DNA from: Pseudocercospora fijiensis CIRAD86
Taxonomy: Eukaryota > Ascomycota > Dothideomycetes > Mycosphaerellales > Mycosphaerellaceae
Assembly (NCBI RefSeq): GCF_000340215.1
Contig: NW_006921533.1
Span: 7,603,671 to 7,667,670 of the forward strand
Direction of reading: 5' to 3'
Length of the DNA: 64,000 bases
Within the stretch, counting starts at the first letter, position 1. Each line of letters starts with the position of its first letter. The notes beneath the pieces were generated by a model. That model was not told the origin of the DNA. It saw only the letters and a list, made by a program, of their open reading frames with translations, and made no database searches. The position numbers and the translations under genes are program-made. Shown here piece after piece: positions 20,943-31,946 of the stretch.

Positions 20943-21724
20943 AATATCCTTCAACGCCAAAAGGAATTAAGCATGACCTCGAATCGGACACAGCCTCGCC
21001 ATGCACAACAGGATCACAGTGTCCGGGACAATGGTCGCAAGAACGCATGGGCCTAGGACGTGTAATGTCTCTCGAGAACGGCATCCCTGTGTCCACACCG
21101 ACAGCGATGGCAAGTCAACAGGGCTACAACGTGGGCTTTGACTCCTTCCCATGGGATGCTTCTTTTCCTCCAACATTTCACGAAGACATCTCCGGTCCTC
21201 TGGTATCACAAAGTCAGACGACTCTGCGACCGTCAAATCAGCTTCCATGAGCCAGACGACATCCGAAGTGACGACGAGCAACCTTCAACCGCTGGTTTCA
21301 GACCAAGTTCTTGTTGTGAAAGCAGGTCCTCAAGCATTGCAAGGAGTTCATCCACATATCAACGAAGCAAATGAAGCTTCAGCATCTACAGACGTCCAAC
21401 TCCGCGGCGTATCTCCCTTCGGCTCACAAGATTCTTCCGGCGGTATACTCCAACACCTACGAAAGCTCAGCCTCGAAAAAGAGAAACTCCACGCTCGAAT
21501 CGAAGAACTCGAAAGCGCGATGGCGACGATGAGCAGGAAGTTTGCGTCTGAAGCTTGAGCGTATACCTGCCAAGATTCAGAGGAAACTTAAAAACTTGGC
21601 AATCACCTTGAAAGCAGCACATAGTCAGAGTCGCACCCCGGAAGAGAGACGGAAAATGTACACTGAATTCGTGAATGATGTAGAAGAAGCAGCTGGCGAG
21701 GAGGACAACGCTCTGCAGCGCTGA
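20943..21724 (+). CDS. Hypothetical protein with C-terminal coiled coil, gene model unresolved
   Basis: I do not recognise this locus. Three frames look protein-like in succession: an acidic segment ending SFPWDASFPPTFHEDIS (to about 21198), a segment starting ASMSQTTSEVTTSN (about 21249-21558), and RLKLERIPAKIQRKLKN (to 21724). A splice from G|GTCCTC (about 21199) to AATCAG (about 21248) would join the first two in frame, although the donor is weak. The middle segment ends in a leucine-rich heptad region (LRKLSLEKEKLHARIEELE), and the last has the same helical character but needs a one-base shift near 21541. Alternatively the middle frame could start at 21151 (MGCFFSS). A structural or regulatory role is only a guess. 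Confidence 0.35.
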
Positions 21725-22321
21725 TCACTCTTTTCAGCAGCAGAGCTCACTGCTCATATGACGCCCGCCTATCATCACCTCCGTTCGTTCCCTCCCCTGT
21801 GTCCTGTCCCTCGCCTCTGTCAGCACAAATATGCTGCTGCTATACATTACGCATTAAAAGTTAAAAATTAGTATCACACGCTTCGCTGAAACAGACATAT
21901 ATCATAAAAAGCCATCCTTAAGCCCCCATCCATAACACAGTCATCTCTCTCTCTCTCTCTCCTCACCGTAGTCATCAAATTAATACCTAGGTATATTACC
22001 AAAAGCATCAAAAAATTTTCAAAAGCATCTCATAAAAAGTGCGAAAAAGTTTTCCAGCAGAACTTATACTCTATCTACTCCTCGTCATGCTGTTGCTAGT
22101 GGCCGTATTGGTATGAATCCAAGCCTCGATCCGCCGAATTCGCGAACCCGAAAGCTCAACGCCGCCGGCACCTGCTGACGAGAAAAATAAAACATCAGCG
22201 GATATAATAAACCCTAACCAACGCCACCACAACACAAATGCCTCGCCTGAAATACAGAGAAAAAAAAACAAAACCAAATCTGTATATATTCAGAAGACTG
22301 AAGGGAGAAGAAGGATACAAT
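21725..22321. other. Intergenic region, AT-rich, with a CT microsatellite
   Basis: Holds probable 3' UTRs of the two converging genes. No coding sequence supported. Confidence 0.5.
21944..21961 (+). repeat. CT dinucleotide microsatellite
   Basis: Nine consecutive TC units. Confidence 0.9.
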
Positions 22322-23332
22322 TCAGACCTGTTCAGCAGCCCTCCAACTCCTTCCCGACTCCGAACCGACAAGAGTACTACTCATATTCGTCGCTCTCTTC
22401 TTCTTACCTTGACTGCCGCTTCTCTGGCGGCGCTTGTTCTTCTTGGCTTTCTTCTTTCTGTAGCAGCAGACGCTTGTGACGGTGATGACGATTAAGGCGA
22501 TGACGCCTATGACGGAGCCGACATAGATGGGAGTTTTGGAGTCGGGGGAACTTTTCTCGTTGAAGACGGAGTCGTGGTATTGTGAGGTTGAGTTGCTTTC
22601 TGGCACTTTGGTGTCTGACGCGAGGGTGTCTTGGATGATTTTGCCCTGGGAGATGTGCAGGGCGCTGGCGTTGTGGGCGTTTAAGGCGCGGAAACCGGCT
22701 TGGTAGACGTGGTTTTGTTGGGATCTAGTGTATGAATGTCATTAGCTGGACTTTACGAGTATGGGTGTTGATGAAACGGCATACCCGACAAGATAGCATT
22801 CTTTTACTTGACCCTGGATGATTTGGATCATGCTGTTGAAGCTCTGTGTGCATTCGTCTTTGGCATGTCCCTCGGGGCTGCCTTGCCGGTATGCATATGC
22901 TTCCACGCCATCTGTCAAGCCGATCGAGATTTCACATTTGCTGTATTCGTCATCTTTGGCAACGACCATGGCACCAGACTTGATGCCGATCGGCGCGTTG
23001 CATGCTGTGTTGTTGCATAGCTGGTCTCGGAGAACGGCTAGAATGTTGTCGGTGGAGATGGGACCAATGTCTGTGGAGTAGCTAGGAAACAGGACTTTTT
23101 CCTCGATCGTGGTGTCGCATGTCGGAGCGTTGGTGTTTCGTGCAGAAATGAGGCGTTTGTTGTGTGCATGATAGTGTGGCGCTGACAGAAGCTCGTACTG
23201 TAGTTCCTCCAATGACTTCGCCACCATTTTGCCGAGTGCAGGAGAAGCTAATCGTTGCAGTGATGAAGCAGACAGAATCACAGGATACCGAGGTCGATGA
23301 CCATTATTGTGCAGTGCTCCAGGTTTCAGCAA
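22322..23332 (-). CDS. Membrane-anchored Cys-containing protein of unknown function
   Basis: Two exons, 23332-22785 and 22724-22322, joined over a 60-nt intron (GTATGC...ACTAG). Splicing joins VKECYLVG to SQQNHVYQAGFRALN and continues in frame to a single hydrophobic segment (PIYVGSVIGVIALIVITVTS) followed by a very basic tail (CCYRKKKAKKNKRRQR). The upstream half contains several spaced Cys residues (CDTTIEE, LCNNTACN, SKCEIS, DECTQS, KECYL) and could be extracellular. The 5' end is uncertain: MVAKSLEELQYELL (start 23227) is an alternative, no clear signal peptide precedes it, and an upstream exon may be missing. No family recognised. Confidence 0.55.
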
Positions 23333-25698
23333 GCGGCAAGCGAACAGCGAGGCATGTCGTGATGTTTGAACGCGGAACTAATGTCTGGAAGCAGATACCT
23401 AGGGGTGTTTGTTCTATACATATGATTGACTCTCCCCAACTGGATGATCGAGCAAGGACAAGAGTAGTGGCAACATTGTTGGCCCCCTGAGCATGTGAAG
23501 TCAATGGTGGCCTAGCACGTTGCCGCAACTGGAAAGCAACAACCAGAATACACGTTCCTGGCAGGGATGCTTTTCCATGTCCACCAGTGGCTCCAGGCAC
23601 GGTTCATGCAAGTCGGTGGAGAGATTCACTGAGGATGATGAGCCGTGTGGACTCTAGAGGTCATGTTGCAACTGGCCGTCTGCCGTCTGCCGTCTGCCAT
23701 CTGCCGTGCATTGTGTGCGGTATGATACCATGATACCGGTATGATACGAAACATTCGCCGCTCAAGGAAGGTTCGCATGAGCACCGCACCGGCAGAAAGG
23801 TTCGTCACGGCGCATCTTTGATCGCGGAAGGCTTCGCATAACCGTGGACTAGGGATCCCAGGGCGGCTCGAAACATGGCAGATGCCCCAATTGGCTGGTT
23901 CTAACGACACCAGAAATCTTGAGGCACGAAGTCTCGCCGAGACGTTGGCAAATTTGCAGAGACTTCTCGCTTCATGTCGAAAGGCTGGAAAGGGAAAGGG
24001 AAGCCGGATTGCTTGTGGTGATCAAAGTCAGGAAGGCATAGAATAAACTAGGTTCAAGTGTTCGCATCGGCCAGGCCACGCGACAGCATCTCGGATGATG
24101 TGGAAGTCGAGACGCAGCGAAACGGGTGTGAGCAGTCGTTCCTTCTCACTCCTACTGATCTAGAATACCGGTAGGTGTGCCATCAAGGACGCCTGGCCCT
24201 GGCGTGCTGAGAATACGGTACGGTACAGTAGCGCTGTTCCGGAGCCTTGGCTTGACAGGAGTCTTGCAAGGTGAAGGCCTGTACGGAATGAAGTGAAGCT
24301 TGTTGTTGAACATGCATGCCATCCCCTTGATTAACTCGTTGGCTGTCGGGGTTCACCGGCAAAAGTTGAAAACGAGGATTCTCTTATACAGCAGTTCTTC
24401 GGACTTACCCACGGAGGCGGTTAAGGGGATCAAGGTTGAAGTTAATCACATAGCCGATGCCAAAATTACCAAGTGGCCTATAGACGTCGGATATAATATG
24501 TATATGCGCCACACTGCGAATAGCGAGTCTATAGCCTACTACGACAGTAGAAGTGAAAGAAGGAAGCTTAGCTTACTCCTCTCACTACTCACCTCTCGCC
24601 TTGTGCTTCGACTTGTACATCGATCTTGGATAGGTCCTCTATCGCCTGCGTATTCTTGTGATATTGGAGGAGCAGATCAAGCGTCATGAGCTGCTCGAGA
24701 AGGTTAAACGAGGCTTCCGTACAGCTCAAAGGAGACGACTGCGTATGTTTATGTCAACAATGTACATGCCGATACTCCGGAGGGACGGTTTGCTTTCCCT
24801 TGGTTGATGGGTGGTGCCCGAAGCACAATGCAGGACATAGTTTGCTTGCCATTCCATCGCCTGATAAGCCTCTCCAACGCGGTGCAATTCGAGACGAGTG
24901 TCATGCCGAGCGGACGGGCACCACTCAAACAATGAGGCGAGAGCAAACATGATCGATGGTGTTGTTGCAGTCAGTGGGAGACCGAAATGGAGCAGTGGTT
25001 GAAAAAGAAAGCGCCCACTTTGCCACTGCCGAGCATACCCCTGCCGCCGATCGCCAAGACCTCATTTGCGCCGACCTCCACTGCTTCGCTTTGCCGAAGA
25101 AACCAAGCCTCCGTCTCCTACATGCGATACACGAACGAACACTGCACAAACGCTGTAGCGCGCAGAGCAGCGGCACAGCTCAACGTCAGCGTCAGACAGA
25201 GGGCACGCCACGGCCATCCTTTGCTGCCGAGATGCACCTGCCGCCGAGATGCTCATAACTTCCACCGACGACGACACCACCTTCGCCAGAGTCAAAAGCT
25301 CACCGACTTGGTATATCGAAGGACGAGTCCAGCCGTGAAATGCAGTGTAGCAAAAGAGGTCTGGAGATAGAAAGAGAGAGTTGCTCGTCGCGTCTCTGAT
25401 GCACGCGGAAGCTTGGTTCTGATATGTTGACGAATGCGCCGCGCCCAGCCATTCGACTTGGAGCAGCTCGTTTCAGTACTCCTGCCATGCCTCTTGGATC
25501 TCTTGGGACTTGGCGATCACGCTCACCCAAATAAGAAGAATGGGGCCACACGCGGTATCTTGCTTTCCTGACTGCGTCCTTGCCTTTCCTCTGCCTTCTT
25601 TGCCCTTTACGCCATTTTAACGTTCGTTGTTTCTTTACTACCTTACTCAGAGTCACTCGCTGCAATACCCACGAATCGACACGAGCACAACACCAACC
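23333..25698. other. Long intergenic region
   Basis: About 2.4 kb without a convincing gene. It holds a CTGCCGT heptamer array (23674-23707), scattered ATACCGGTAT-like palindromes and short open frames on both strands with no family resemblance. The last few hundred bases are pyrimidine-rich before the GH72 start (TTTCTTTACTACC), as in fungal promoters. Confidence 0.5.
23674..23707 (+). repeat. CTGCCGT heptamer tandem array
   Basis: Nearly five head-to-tail copies, one carrying CTGCCAT. Confidence 0.8.
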
Positions 25699-27132
25699 AT
25701 GAAGGGCACAATCGGCACCGCGGCTCTGGCAGTCGCGTCGCTGGCATCTGCAGTCAGCGCCAGAATCATTGCTCGTCAATCCGGTAGCCTGCCGACTATC
25801 AAGAGTGAAGGCAATGCTTTCTGGAAGGACAATGGCGACCGATTTTACGTTCGTGGTGTGGCCTACCAGCCCGGTGGAGCTGCAGATGCTGCAGACCCAA
25901 TGATGGACATGGACACATTCCGAAACGACGTCAAACGCTTCAAGGAGTTGGGAATCAACACCATCCGAATCTACACCATCGACAACAGCAAGAACCACGA
26001 CGAGGCTATGAAGTTGCTCGATGACGCAGGCATCTACCTCGCTCTCGATGTCAACACACCAGAATACTCGCTCAACCGCAAGTCTGTCAGCTCACTGCAC
26101 ACGTCATACAACGATGTCTACCTTCAATCTGTCTTCGCTACCGTTGATGCCTTTGCCGGATACAGTAAGTCTAAAAATACCCTCCCATTACACTCTCCAT
26201 CACTGACTGACACTCACCCAGACAACCTCCTCCTCTTCTTCTCCGCCAACGAAGTCATCAACGCCAACAACAACACCAACGCCGCCCCCTACGTCAAAGC
26301 CGTAACCCGCGACATCAAAAACTACATCCGCGCCCAAGCCTCGCGTGAAATCCCAGTCGGCTACTCCTCCGCCGACATCGCCGAAAACATCGAATCCCAA
26401 GCCCTCTACTTCGCCTGCGGAGAAGACGCAATCGCGCGTTCCGACTTCTTCGCCTTCAACGACTACTCCTGGTGCGACCCCTCCTCCTTCACGCAATCGG
26501 GCTGGGACAAAAAAGTGCAAACCTACAAAAACTACTCCCTCCCCCTCTTCCTCTCCGAATTCGGCTGCATAACCAACCGTCGCGACTGGAACGAAGTCTC
26601 CGCCTTATACTCCACAAACATGACAATCGCCTACTCGGGAGGTCTCGCCTACGAATACACCTTGGAAGCCAACGGCTACGGATTAGTACAAATGTCCAAG
26701 GGCCAAATCGTCCCGAACGAAGATTTCTCCCGTTTGAAAACCGCTTATGAAAACACTCCTGTCCCGGAAGGTGATGGCGGAGCACGCAAGACTCGCACCG
26801 TACCCGCTTGTCCTCCGGAAACAGACGAGTGGCAAGTGAGTACTACTCTCCTCCCGGAAATGCCAACCGGTGCGAAGAAGTACTTTGAGGATGGAGCCGG
26901 TGAGGGACCCGGGCTGGAGGGTGATGGGTCGCAGTGGCATGGAACGCCTTCGGAGACGAAGCCGGATCTTAGTGATGGAGTTTCTACGACTGAGGCGCAG
27001 GATGCGGATTTCTCGAGTACGAGTTCGGGGAATTCGAGCGATAGTCAGGAAGGTGCTGCGAGTGGTGGGGCGCAGCCGGTTTTGTTTATGAGTGTGGCTG
27101 CTTTGGCTCTTGGGGCTGCTTTTGCTTTGTAA
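25699..27132 (+). CDS. 1,3-beta-glucanosyltransferase, GH72 (Gel/Gas family), GPI-anchored
   Basis: These enzymes cut and rejoin beta-1,3-glucan chains at the outside of the plasma membrane during wall synthesis. The start is MKGTIGTAALAVASL, a signal peptide of about 20 residues. A 57-nt intron (26165-26221, GTAAGT...CCCAG) is a multiple of three and stop-free, so the frame reads through it; splicing gives DAFAGYNNLLLFFSANEV and a product of 458 residues. The acid/base Glu is in SANEVIN and the nucleophile Glu in LFLSEFGC. Other family blocks are KFYVRGVAYQPGG-like near the start and FFAFNDYSWC. There is no C-terminal Cys-rich CBM43 module. The tail is Ser/Thr/Gly-rich and ends in a hydrophobic stretch after SGGAQ, as for a GPI signal. 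Confidence 0.9.
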   Translation: MKGTIGTAALAVASLASAVSARIIARQSGSLPTIKSEGNAFWKDNGDRFYVRGVAYQPGGAADAADPMMDMDTFRNDVKRFKELGINTIRIYTIDNSKNHDEAMKLLDDAGIYLALDVNTPEYSLNRKSVSSLHTSYNDVYLQSVFATVDAFAGYSKSKNTLPLHSPSLTDTHPDNLLLFFSANEVINANNNTNAAPYVKAVTRDIKNYIRAQASREIPVGYSSADIAENIESQALYFACGEDAIARSDFFAFNDYSWCDPSSFTQSGWDKKVQTYKNYSLPLFLSEFGCITNRRDWNEVSALYSTNMTIAYSGGLAYEYTLEANGYGLVQMSKGQIVPNEDFSRLKTAYENTPVPEGDGGARKTRTVPACPPETDEWQVSTTLLPEMPTGAKKYFEDGAGEGPGLEGDGSQWHGTPSETKPDLSDGVSTTEAQDADFSSTSSGNSSDSQEGAASGGAQPVLFMSVAALALGAAFAL

Positions 27133-27400
27133 GAGGTCAGTCAGCACTGGTGGTATGTGCCAGTCAGAGGGGATAGATGAGTGGACAGACGGATCAATAA
27201 CAGAGAAAGCAAGCGTAATTTTGGTGGGTTGTACAGTACATACAGGAGATGTATGGGAAGTGTTCTATCGTGCATCATCAAAGAGTCATCATCATCACAG
27301 CTTTCATTTTCAGTGAAAGAGGAGATGTATGTGATAGCTAGCTATCGTAGAAAATCTGGTTCTTGTTTTTTTTCCAATCATCATCACCGTACTCCTCTCC
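27133..27400. other. Spacer between convergent genes
   Basis: Likely overlapping 3' UTRs of the GH72 gene and the monooxygenase. Nothing else seen. Confidence 0.4.
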
Positions 27401-29791
27401 TCACATTTGACGAAAACTTCCCTTCGCGGAGCCATTGGCCGACTGTTCCACGTGTCCATTGGAGGTAATGGGTACTTTTGGGTGCGCCGATACTGGCTGA
27501 GCGATGGCTTCGGGCTCAACCTCCAGCACTGACTTCCCAGAGAATTTGTCCTTGGTGATGGAAAATCTTGCACGCTTGGTCGCGAGAATCTGTTCGCGCC
27601 ACGCGAAGCCAACCGCGACAAGTGCTGGAATCGGCACGCCAGCCGCTGCACAACCTCCCATCACTGCGAGACACATCATGTTGATTTGTAGCATTCCAGC
27701 TTGATACAGGTCCAGGAACAGCATCGAGAGCCAGAGGACGGATGAAGCAGACGTGCCGATACGATTGAAGTAGAGGAGGTCGTCCGTGTCCGATGCAGCA
27801 TGACTGGTGATGACGAATTTAGGAAGGATCCAAGCGACGGTCGAGCTCAGTGCCATCGTATACATGCCCAAGCGCAGTGTCGGAAGGTCGGCCAAGCAGT
27901 TATGAAGTGCATCATGTTGCATCGTGTCCTTACTGATCCCAGTCTTCGCCAAAGTAGTCTGAATGGCTGTAATGGAAAGGACAGAAAATACCCACATCCA
28001 ATACCAGACATCCGGAGCAATGGGTATGTCGAATGCGAGATATTTGAGCATCAGAGGTAGGATCACGAACCCGATCCTAACGGGCATGATGGTCCTCGTG
28101 TACGCCAAGTCTGTCAATCTCATGTCTCCGGCAGCGTAGTGCTCGATTGCCGAGAAGATGTAGTGGAAGAAGAACCAGATGGGTGTGATGACTCCGAAGC
28201 CGAATGTCGAAGCGAAAATGCCGAAAAGCCATGCGAGACGCGCTGGAGCCACGCGGTTCGCGCGACGATGGTTTTCGATGAGCCAGATGGAGTATAGGAG
28301 TGATTCATTGGTCATGAAGAGGAAAGCTGCGCACCATGCATCATCACGTGTCCTTGTAGGCTGGAGTAGTTGCAACATGTGCCGATCAAGACTGTGACCG
28401 CCCGTGTGATGGGCGACGAAAGCAGAGAGCAGCAGCAGTGGGCTTGCTTTCAGTGCGCGGAAGAGGAGGCTCTCTTTCTTGCCGACGCCTTGGTACTGGT
28501 TGAAAGGCATGTTGCCGCTCATCGAACGTTCGGGAACAGGGAGCCACTCAAGCAGTTCAGCGCCCCGAATGTTGTCCGTTTGCATGTTGATGACGATGTC
28601 AGAGAGCAGCGGGACCATCCAGAACTCGAAGACGTACGCCATGAAGTTGTCCAGCGACTGCATTCTGCACACCAATGCGGCTTCCTTGCATGTGCCTTCG
28701 ACGCGCACACGCCGTTTATCTCGCCACGCATGGAAGGCGCGAGTGATGGACCCGACATCGTTGCTTCCCGCATCATGCAGTCTCTTCACCTGATTGGCGA
28801 GGGCAGCAGCCGACTCAACGGCGTTGTTCCCCGCTTGTCCATGATTCGCAGTCATCTTGTGAGCATTGTCGCCAATGGTGGCGATACGTCCCCAAGACCA
28901 CTTGTCAAACAGAGCTTCTTCCATCGGAACAAGCGTGTAGCTGATCCGCTTGTCCCAGATATCGCCAAACGTCGCCCATTCATGGCATTTGCGGTGTTTC
29001 GTCTGCGCTGCTACATCTTCGGCATCTTTCTTGGTGAATCGTGGAAAGTCTGCATCACTGACTTTGTACAGCTTGTCCATCTTCTGAAAGTAGAACCAGT
29101 AAAGTCGGCAGTCTTTCCCAGTAATCAGGAGAAATGACTTGCCTTTGTCGTACGTCTGCCATGCCTGACCTTCGTGGTCAAAACCCGACACGTGATGACT
29201 TATGCCGAATAAGCAGGTGAACTCTGCCCCAAGTCTCGTTTTCTCTTCGTGTGTGAAGAAGGTGGCATCTTCTTGGGCGGCAATTCGCCACATCTCGGAT
29301 CGGACTTTGCTGTTGACGCCGTCACAACCAACGACGATGTCGCCCGAATATGAAGTCCCATCTTCACAATGGACCTTGACGCCAGAGTCGAAGTGGTCGA
29401 TGGAGGCCAAGCGCTTGTTGAGTAGGAGCCTTTCTTGTTGTTTGATCGTGTTTGCTGCCGCTCGAAGTACAAGTTGTCGGTCAAGGAAGCTGAAGCCATA
29501 TCCCAGTCGTGGTTCGAGAAGCCGGAAGACTGCTGCTGGAGGCGCAATTCTTTTACCGTCTCGTCCATGTCCCACTGTCCAAGTCAGTGGGGTTGTCTGA
29601 TCAATGATCTCTTGAGCAGCTCCAAATTGGTCGTAGATCCTGAGCGCATTGGGTCCAAGTCCAATCGACGCGCCAACCTGAGGATCAAGAAGAGGTCTGG
29701 CTTCGAGAAGAACGAAATCAATGCCGGCTTTCTCGAGAGCATTGGCGAATGTCAGTCCAGCAATTCCACCACCGACGATGATGACCCTCAT
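27401..29791 (-). CDS. FAD-dependent monooxygenase fused to a C-terminal multi-pass membrane domain
   Basis: An intronless frame of 796 residues. The first 440 or so form a PHBH-type flavin monooxygenase: dinucleotide motif VGGGIAGL (residues 6-13), DG motif VVGCDG (153-158) and GD motif ATIGDNAHK (304-312) followed by GQAGNNAVESAAALAN. Such enzymes epoxidise or hydroxylate small molecules; the sequence style is that of fungal meroterpenoid and indole-diterpene oxygenases. Residues from about 445 to 750 contain six or seven hydrophobic segments (e.g. ITPIWFFFHYIFSAI, WYWMWVFSVLSITAI), and a polar tail follows. The membrane half could be a terpene-cyclase-like domain or an anchor; I cannot decide. 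No polyketide synthase, prenyltransferase or P450 lies nearby, so it does not sit in an evident biosynthetic cluster. Confidence 0.75.
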   Translation of the reverse strand: MRVIIVGGGIAGLTFANALEKAGIDFVLLEARPLLDPQVGASIGLGPNALRIYDQFGAAQEIIDQTTPLTWTVGHGRDGKRIAPPAAVFRLLEPRLGYGFSFLDRQLVLRAAANTIKQQERLLLNKRLASIDHFDSGVKVHCEDGTSYSGDIVVGCDGVNSKVRSEMWRIAAQEDATFFTHEEKTRLGAEFTCLFGISHHVSGFDHEGQAWQTYDKGKSFLLITGKDCRLYWFYFQKMDKLYKVSDADFPRFTKKDAEDVAAQTKHRKCHEWATFGDIWDKRISYTLVPMEEALFDKWSWGRIATIGDNAHKMTANHGQAGNNAVESAAALANQVKRLHDAGSNDVGSITRAFHAWRDKRRVRVEGTCKEAALVCRMQSLDNFMAYVFEFWMVPLLSDIVINMQTDNIRGAELLEWLPVPERSMSGNMPFNQYQGVGKKESLLFRALKASPLLLLSAFVAHHTGGHSLDRHMLQLLQPTRTRDDAWCAAFLFMTNESLLYSIWLIENHRRANRVAPARLAWLFGIFASTFGFGVITPIWFFFHYIFSAIEHYAAGDMRLTDLAYTRTIMPVRIGFVILPLMLKYLAFDIPIAPDVWYWMWVFSVLSITAIQTTLAKTGISKDTMQHDALHNCLADLPTLRLGMYTMALSSTVAWILPKFVITSHAASDTDDLLYFNRIGTSASSVLWLSMLFLDLYQAGMLQINMMCLAVMGGCAAAGVPIPALVAVGFAWREQILATKRARFSITKDKFSGKSVLEVEPEAIAQPVSAHPKVPITSNGHVEQSANGSAKGSFRQM

Positions 29792-30875
29792 TCTTTCCAG
29801 ATTTCAGATGGCTGACTTGAAGAGGGAGTGATGTCGGAAGGATTTGGAAGGGAGGAAGGGTCGATGGCTTCGAAAGTGTCGTTCGCTGTGAAACCCGCTC
29901 ACTTGCACGAGATTTGATGATGACTTGTAACACTTTCTCGCGTGCGAACGAGGGAAGGCTGCCAGCAATCTCGTGTCGCACCTTCTTTATCTACAGCTCG
30001 GAGGCTAATAAAAAGTCGGTGCTCCCCAGGTCGTAACACATGGCAATCCTTCGCTTGCACATGTAACAGGGTAGCTGCGAACCGAGAAACCAGCGGCGTT
30101 CGGGGTGACTTTTCAGCTCATGCATGATTGCATGATTGGTTCCAGTTCACTTCGTCGTCTTGAATCCTGCGAAAGGTGAGCGAGAATCAGCTGCGTGGGA
30201 CATGGCCGAGGTCAAGCGAAGCGGAGAAACTCGAGCAGTCCCCATATAGGATTCATATCAGCTCTATTTTCGCGGCTTTTAAGGCTCAGGGCCCGCTACG
30301 AGAACGCGCATCCTTGGGATTGGAGCAACGACAAACGTGCTCCTACAGCACGTATCGACTTATCGACGCGAATGAATGCAGCATCCATTATTGCGATAAT
30401 ATTTGCAAAGCCATGGAAGCGCGCGAGTCCAGTAAGCAATCCTGTTGCTGACGTGTGGCGGGCCTTACCACTAGCTTCATTTACTGAGTTGGACGGAACA
30501 GCAGCAGCGAAGGTGCTCGCTGCTCTAGATGTTGTTTGGGGTATTGTTCGAAGATCTTGTGAACCAGACCGCGACGGAAGCGGAGCGAATGTCATTCCGA
30601 CGCCAAATACTGCAATTGATCCATTCCCTGCCCACGTTGCACGTTGTCTGCTTGCATCGCCAAAGACTGGGCTGTGGGTTGTTCATCTAACGTGCGTTTA
30701 GATGATCTATCAGGATATCATGCATGACCCGTGTTGGGTCTAAATGCAGGAGACCACCGACATCTCCGGTGATAGCTGCACACGTCCAGGCAGTCCTCTT
30801 TCCAGCATTATGTGGCATGACTCCAGTGCTGCTTGTCGAAGCGTGACGAGGACTCTGACACAATCGGCTGGTGCG
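29792..30875. other. Intergenic region upstream of the monooxygenase
   Basis: About 1.1 kb. Open frames on the plus strand here (e.g. 30195-30701) show no family features and are not supported. Confidence 0.5.
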
Positions 30876-31946
30876 CTAAAGCTCGCTCCTGTCTCCATAC
30901 TTCCCAATCAAGCTTCTCATGATGCTCACGGCGCCGCTTCTGTAGCCGCCTCCAAACAAAGCATGATGATTCAGGTGATGATAGAGCTCGTACAACTTCA
31001 CTCGATCCTCGTACTCTTCCACAGGCTCTGTCTTCGGCACCAGCTCGTGATATTCCTTCAAGAACGATGCGCCGAAGCCGCCAAACATCTTCATGATGCC
31101 TACAGCGGTAGTTCGAAGGTTAGCAAAAGTCTCAAGTATTGGACGGCTCTTAAATGTGTGCTTCTCACCAAGCTCAAATTCCGAGTGTCCGTATACGGCG
31201 CTTGAATCATATACCAGTTCTTCAGGCTCTGACATTCCCGGAAGCTTTCCTGTGGACGCGTTTCCAGACCATAGATCGCCGTGGACAACCACCGGTGTGA
31301 TGCGCTTGCCTCCATTCAGATGGTCGTCACCGATGAGTTTTGGAATGACGTTGGTACAGGTGTTTTCGATCAGCTGCTCGAGCTCCTTGTCCGGTCCATT
31401 TGATTTTCTGGACTGCTCCATGATGAAGCGCAAACGCCTATTGGCATAGAAGTCTGCCCAGGACGATTCGTAAGTGTTGTCCTGCGGTGTGTCGCCGCAA
31501 CATGTTGTGGCTGGGAATCCAAATTGAGGCTTGTCGTAGCCCTCCGGCACTGGAGCTGGCGTGGTGTGAAGCTTGGCCAGCTTTTGTGCTAATGACATGC
31601 CAGATGACGACTTTCCGGAGAAGCGAGATGAAAGTTCGAGGAAGTCGGTGAGCAGGAAAGACGTGTTCGGCATATCAGCAAACTTGCCATGACCGTAAGA
31701 TTTGGGGCATAACGTTGGCACAACGTCGTGCATGGCATTGAGGGAAGCATGCTCGCCGGTGAACATGATGTCAGCATCTTTGCCTTTGCCCGATTTCATG
31801 AAGAATTGCTTCGTTTTCCCATCTTCCAGCTTGGCTGTTATTTTGCTGGTGCGTGCTGAGCTCATGCCGCCTCCGCCAGCAGAGGAGACGGTGGCGTTGT
31901 TAGGGTCAAGGCCGAGCAGACTGGCAATTGCGGAGTCCAGCTTCAT
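30876..31946 (-). CDS. Fructosamine/ketosamine-3-kinase family protein
   Basis: Members phosphorylate sugar adducts on protein amines, which destabilises the glycation product. Exons 31946-31169 and 31099-30876 give 333 residues. The 69-nt intron between them (GTGAGA...TGTAG) is stop-free and a multiple of three; removing it turns an aberrant 23-residue insert into the family sequence SEFELG-IMKMFGGF. The start is MKLDSAIASLLGLDP; the frame is open 69 codons further upstream, but that part looks like leader sequence. Kinase features are TGEHASLNAM, the catalytic loop VVVHGDLWSGN and LYELYHHLNHHALFGGGY near the end. It is divergent from ERG4. Confidence 0.85.
   Translation of the reverse strand: MKLDSAIASLLGLDPNNATVSSAGGGGMSSARTSKITAKLEDGKTKQFFMKSGKGKDADIMFTGEHASLNAMHDVVPTLCPKSYGHGKFADMPNTSFLLTDFLELSSRFSGKSSSGMSLAQKLAKLHTTPAPVPEGYDKPQFGFPATTCCGDTPQDNTYESSWADFYANRRLRFIMEQSRKSNGPDKELEQLIENTCTNVIPKLIGDDHLNGGKRITPVVVHGDLWSGNASTGKLPGMSEPEELVYDSSAVYGHSEFELGEKHTFKSRPILETFANLRTTAVGIMKMFGGFGASFLKEYHELVPKTEPVEEYEDRVKLYELYHHLNHHALFGGGYRSGAVSIMRSLIGKYGDRSEL

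Noticed and set aside
25300..25998. 232-codon minus-strand frame
   Set aside because: Overlaps the GH72 promoter, signal peptide and N-terminus in antisense; no domain.
28370..29137. 255-codon open frame on the plus strand
   Set aside because: It lies antisense to the monooxygenase and has no family features; a shadow of its codon usage.
30195..30701. 168-codon plus-strand frame upstream of the fructosamine kinase stop
   Set aside because: No motif, no splice signals and no protein-like composition.
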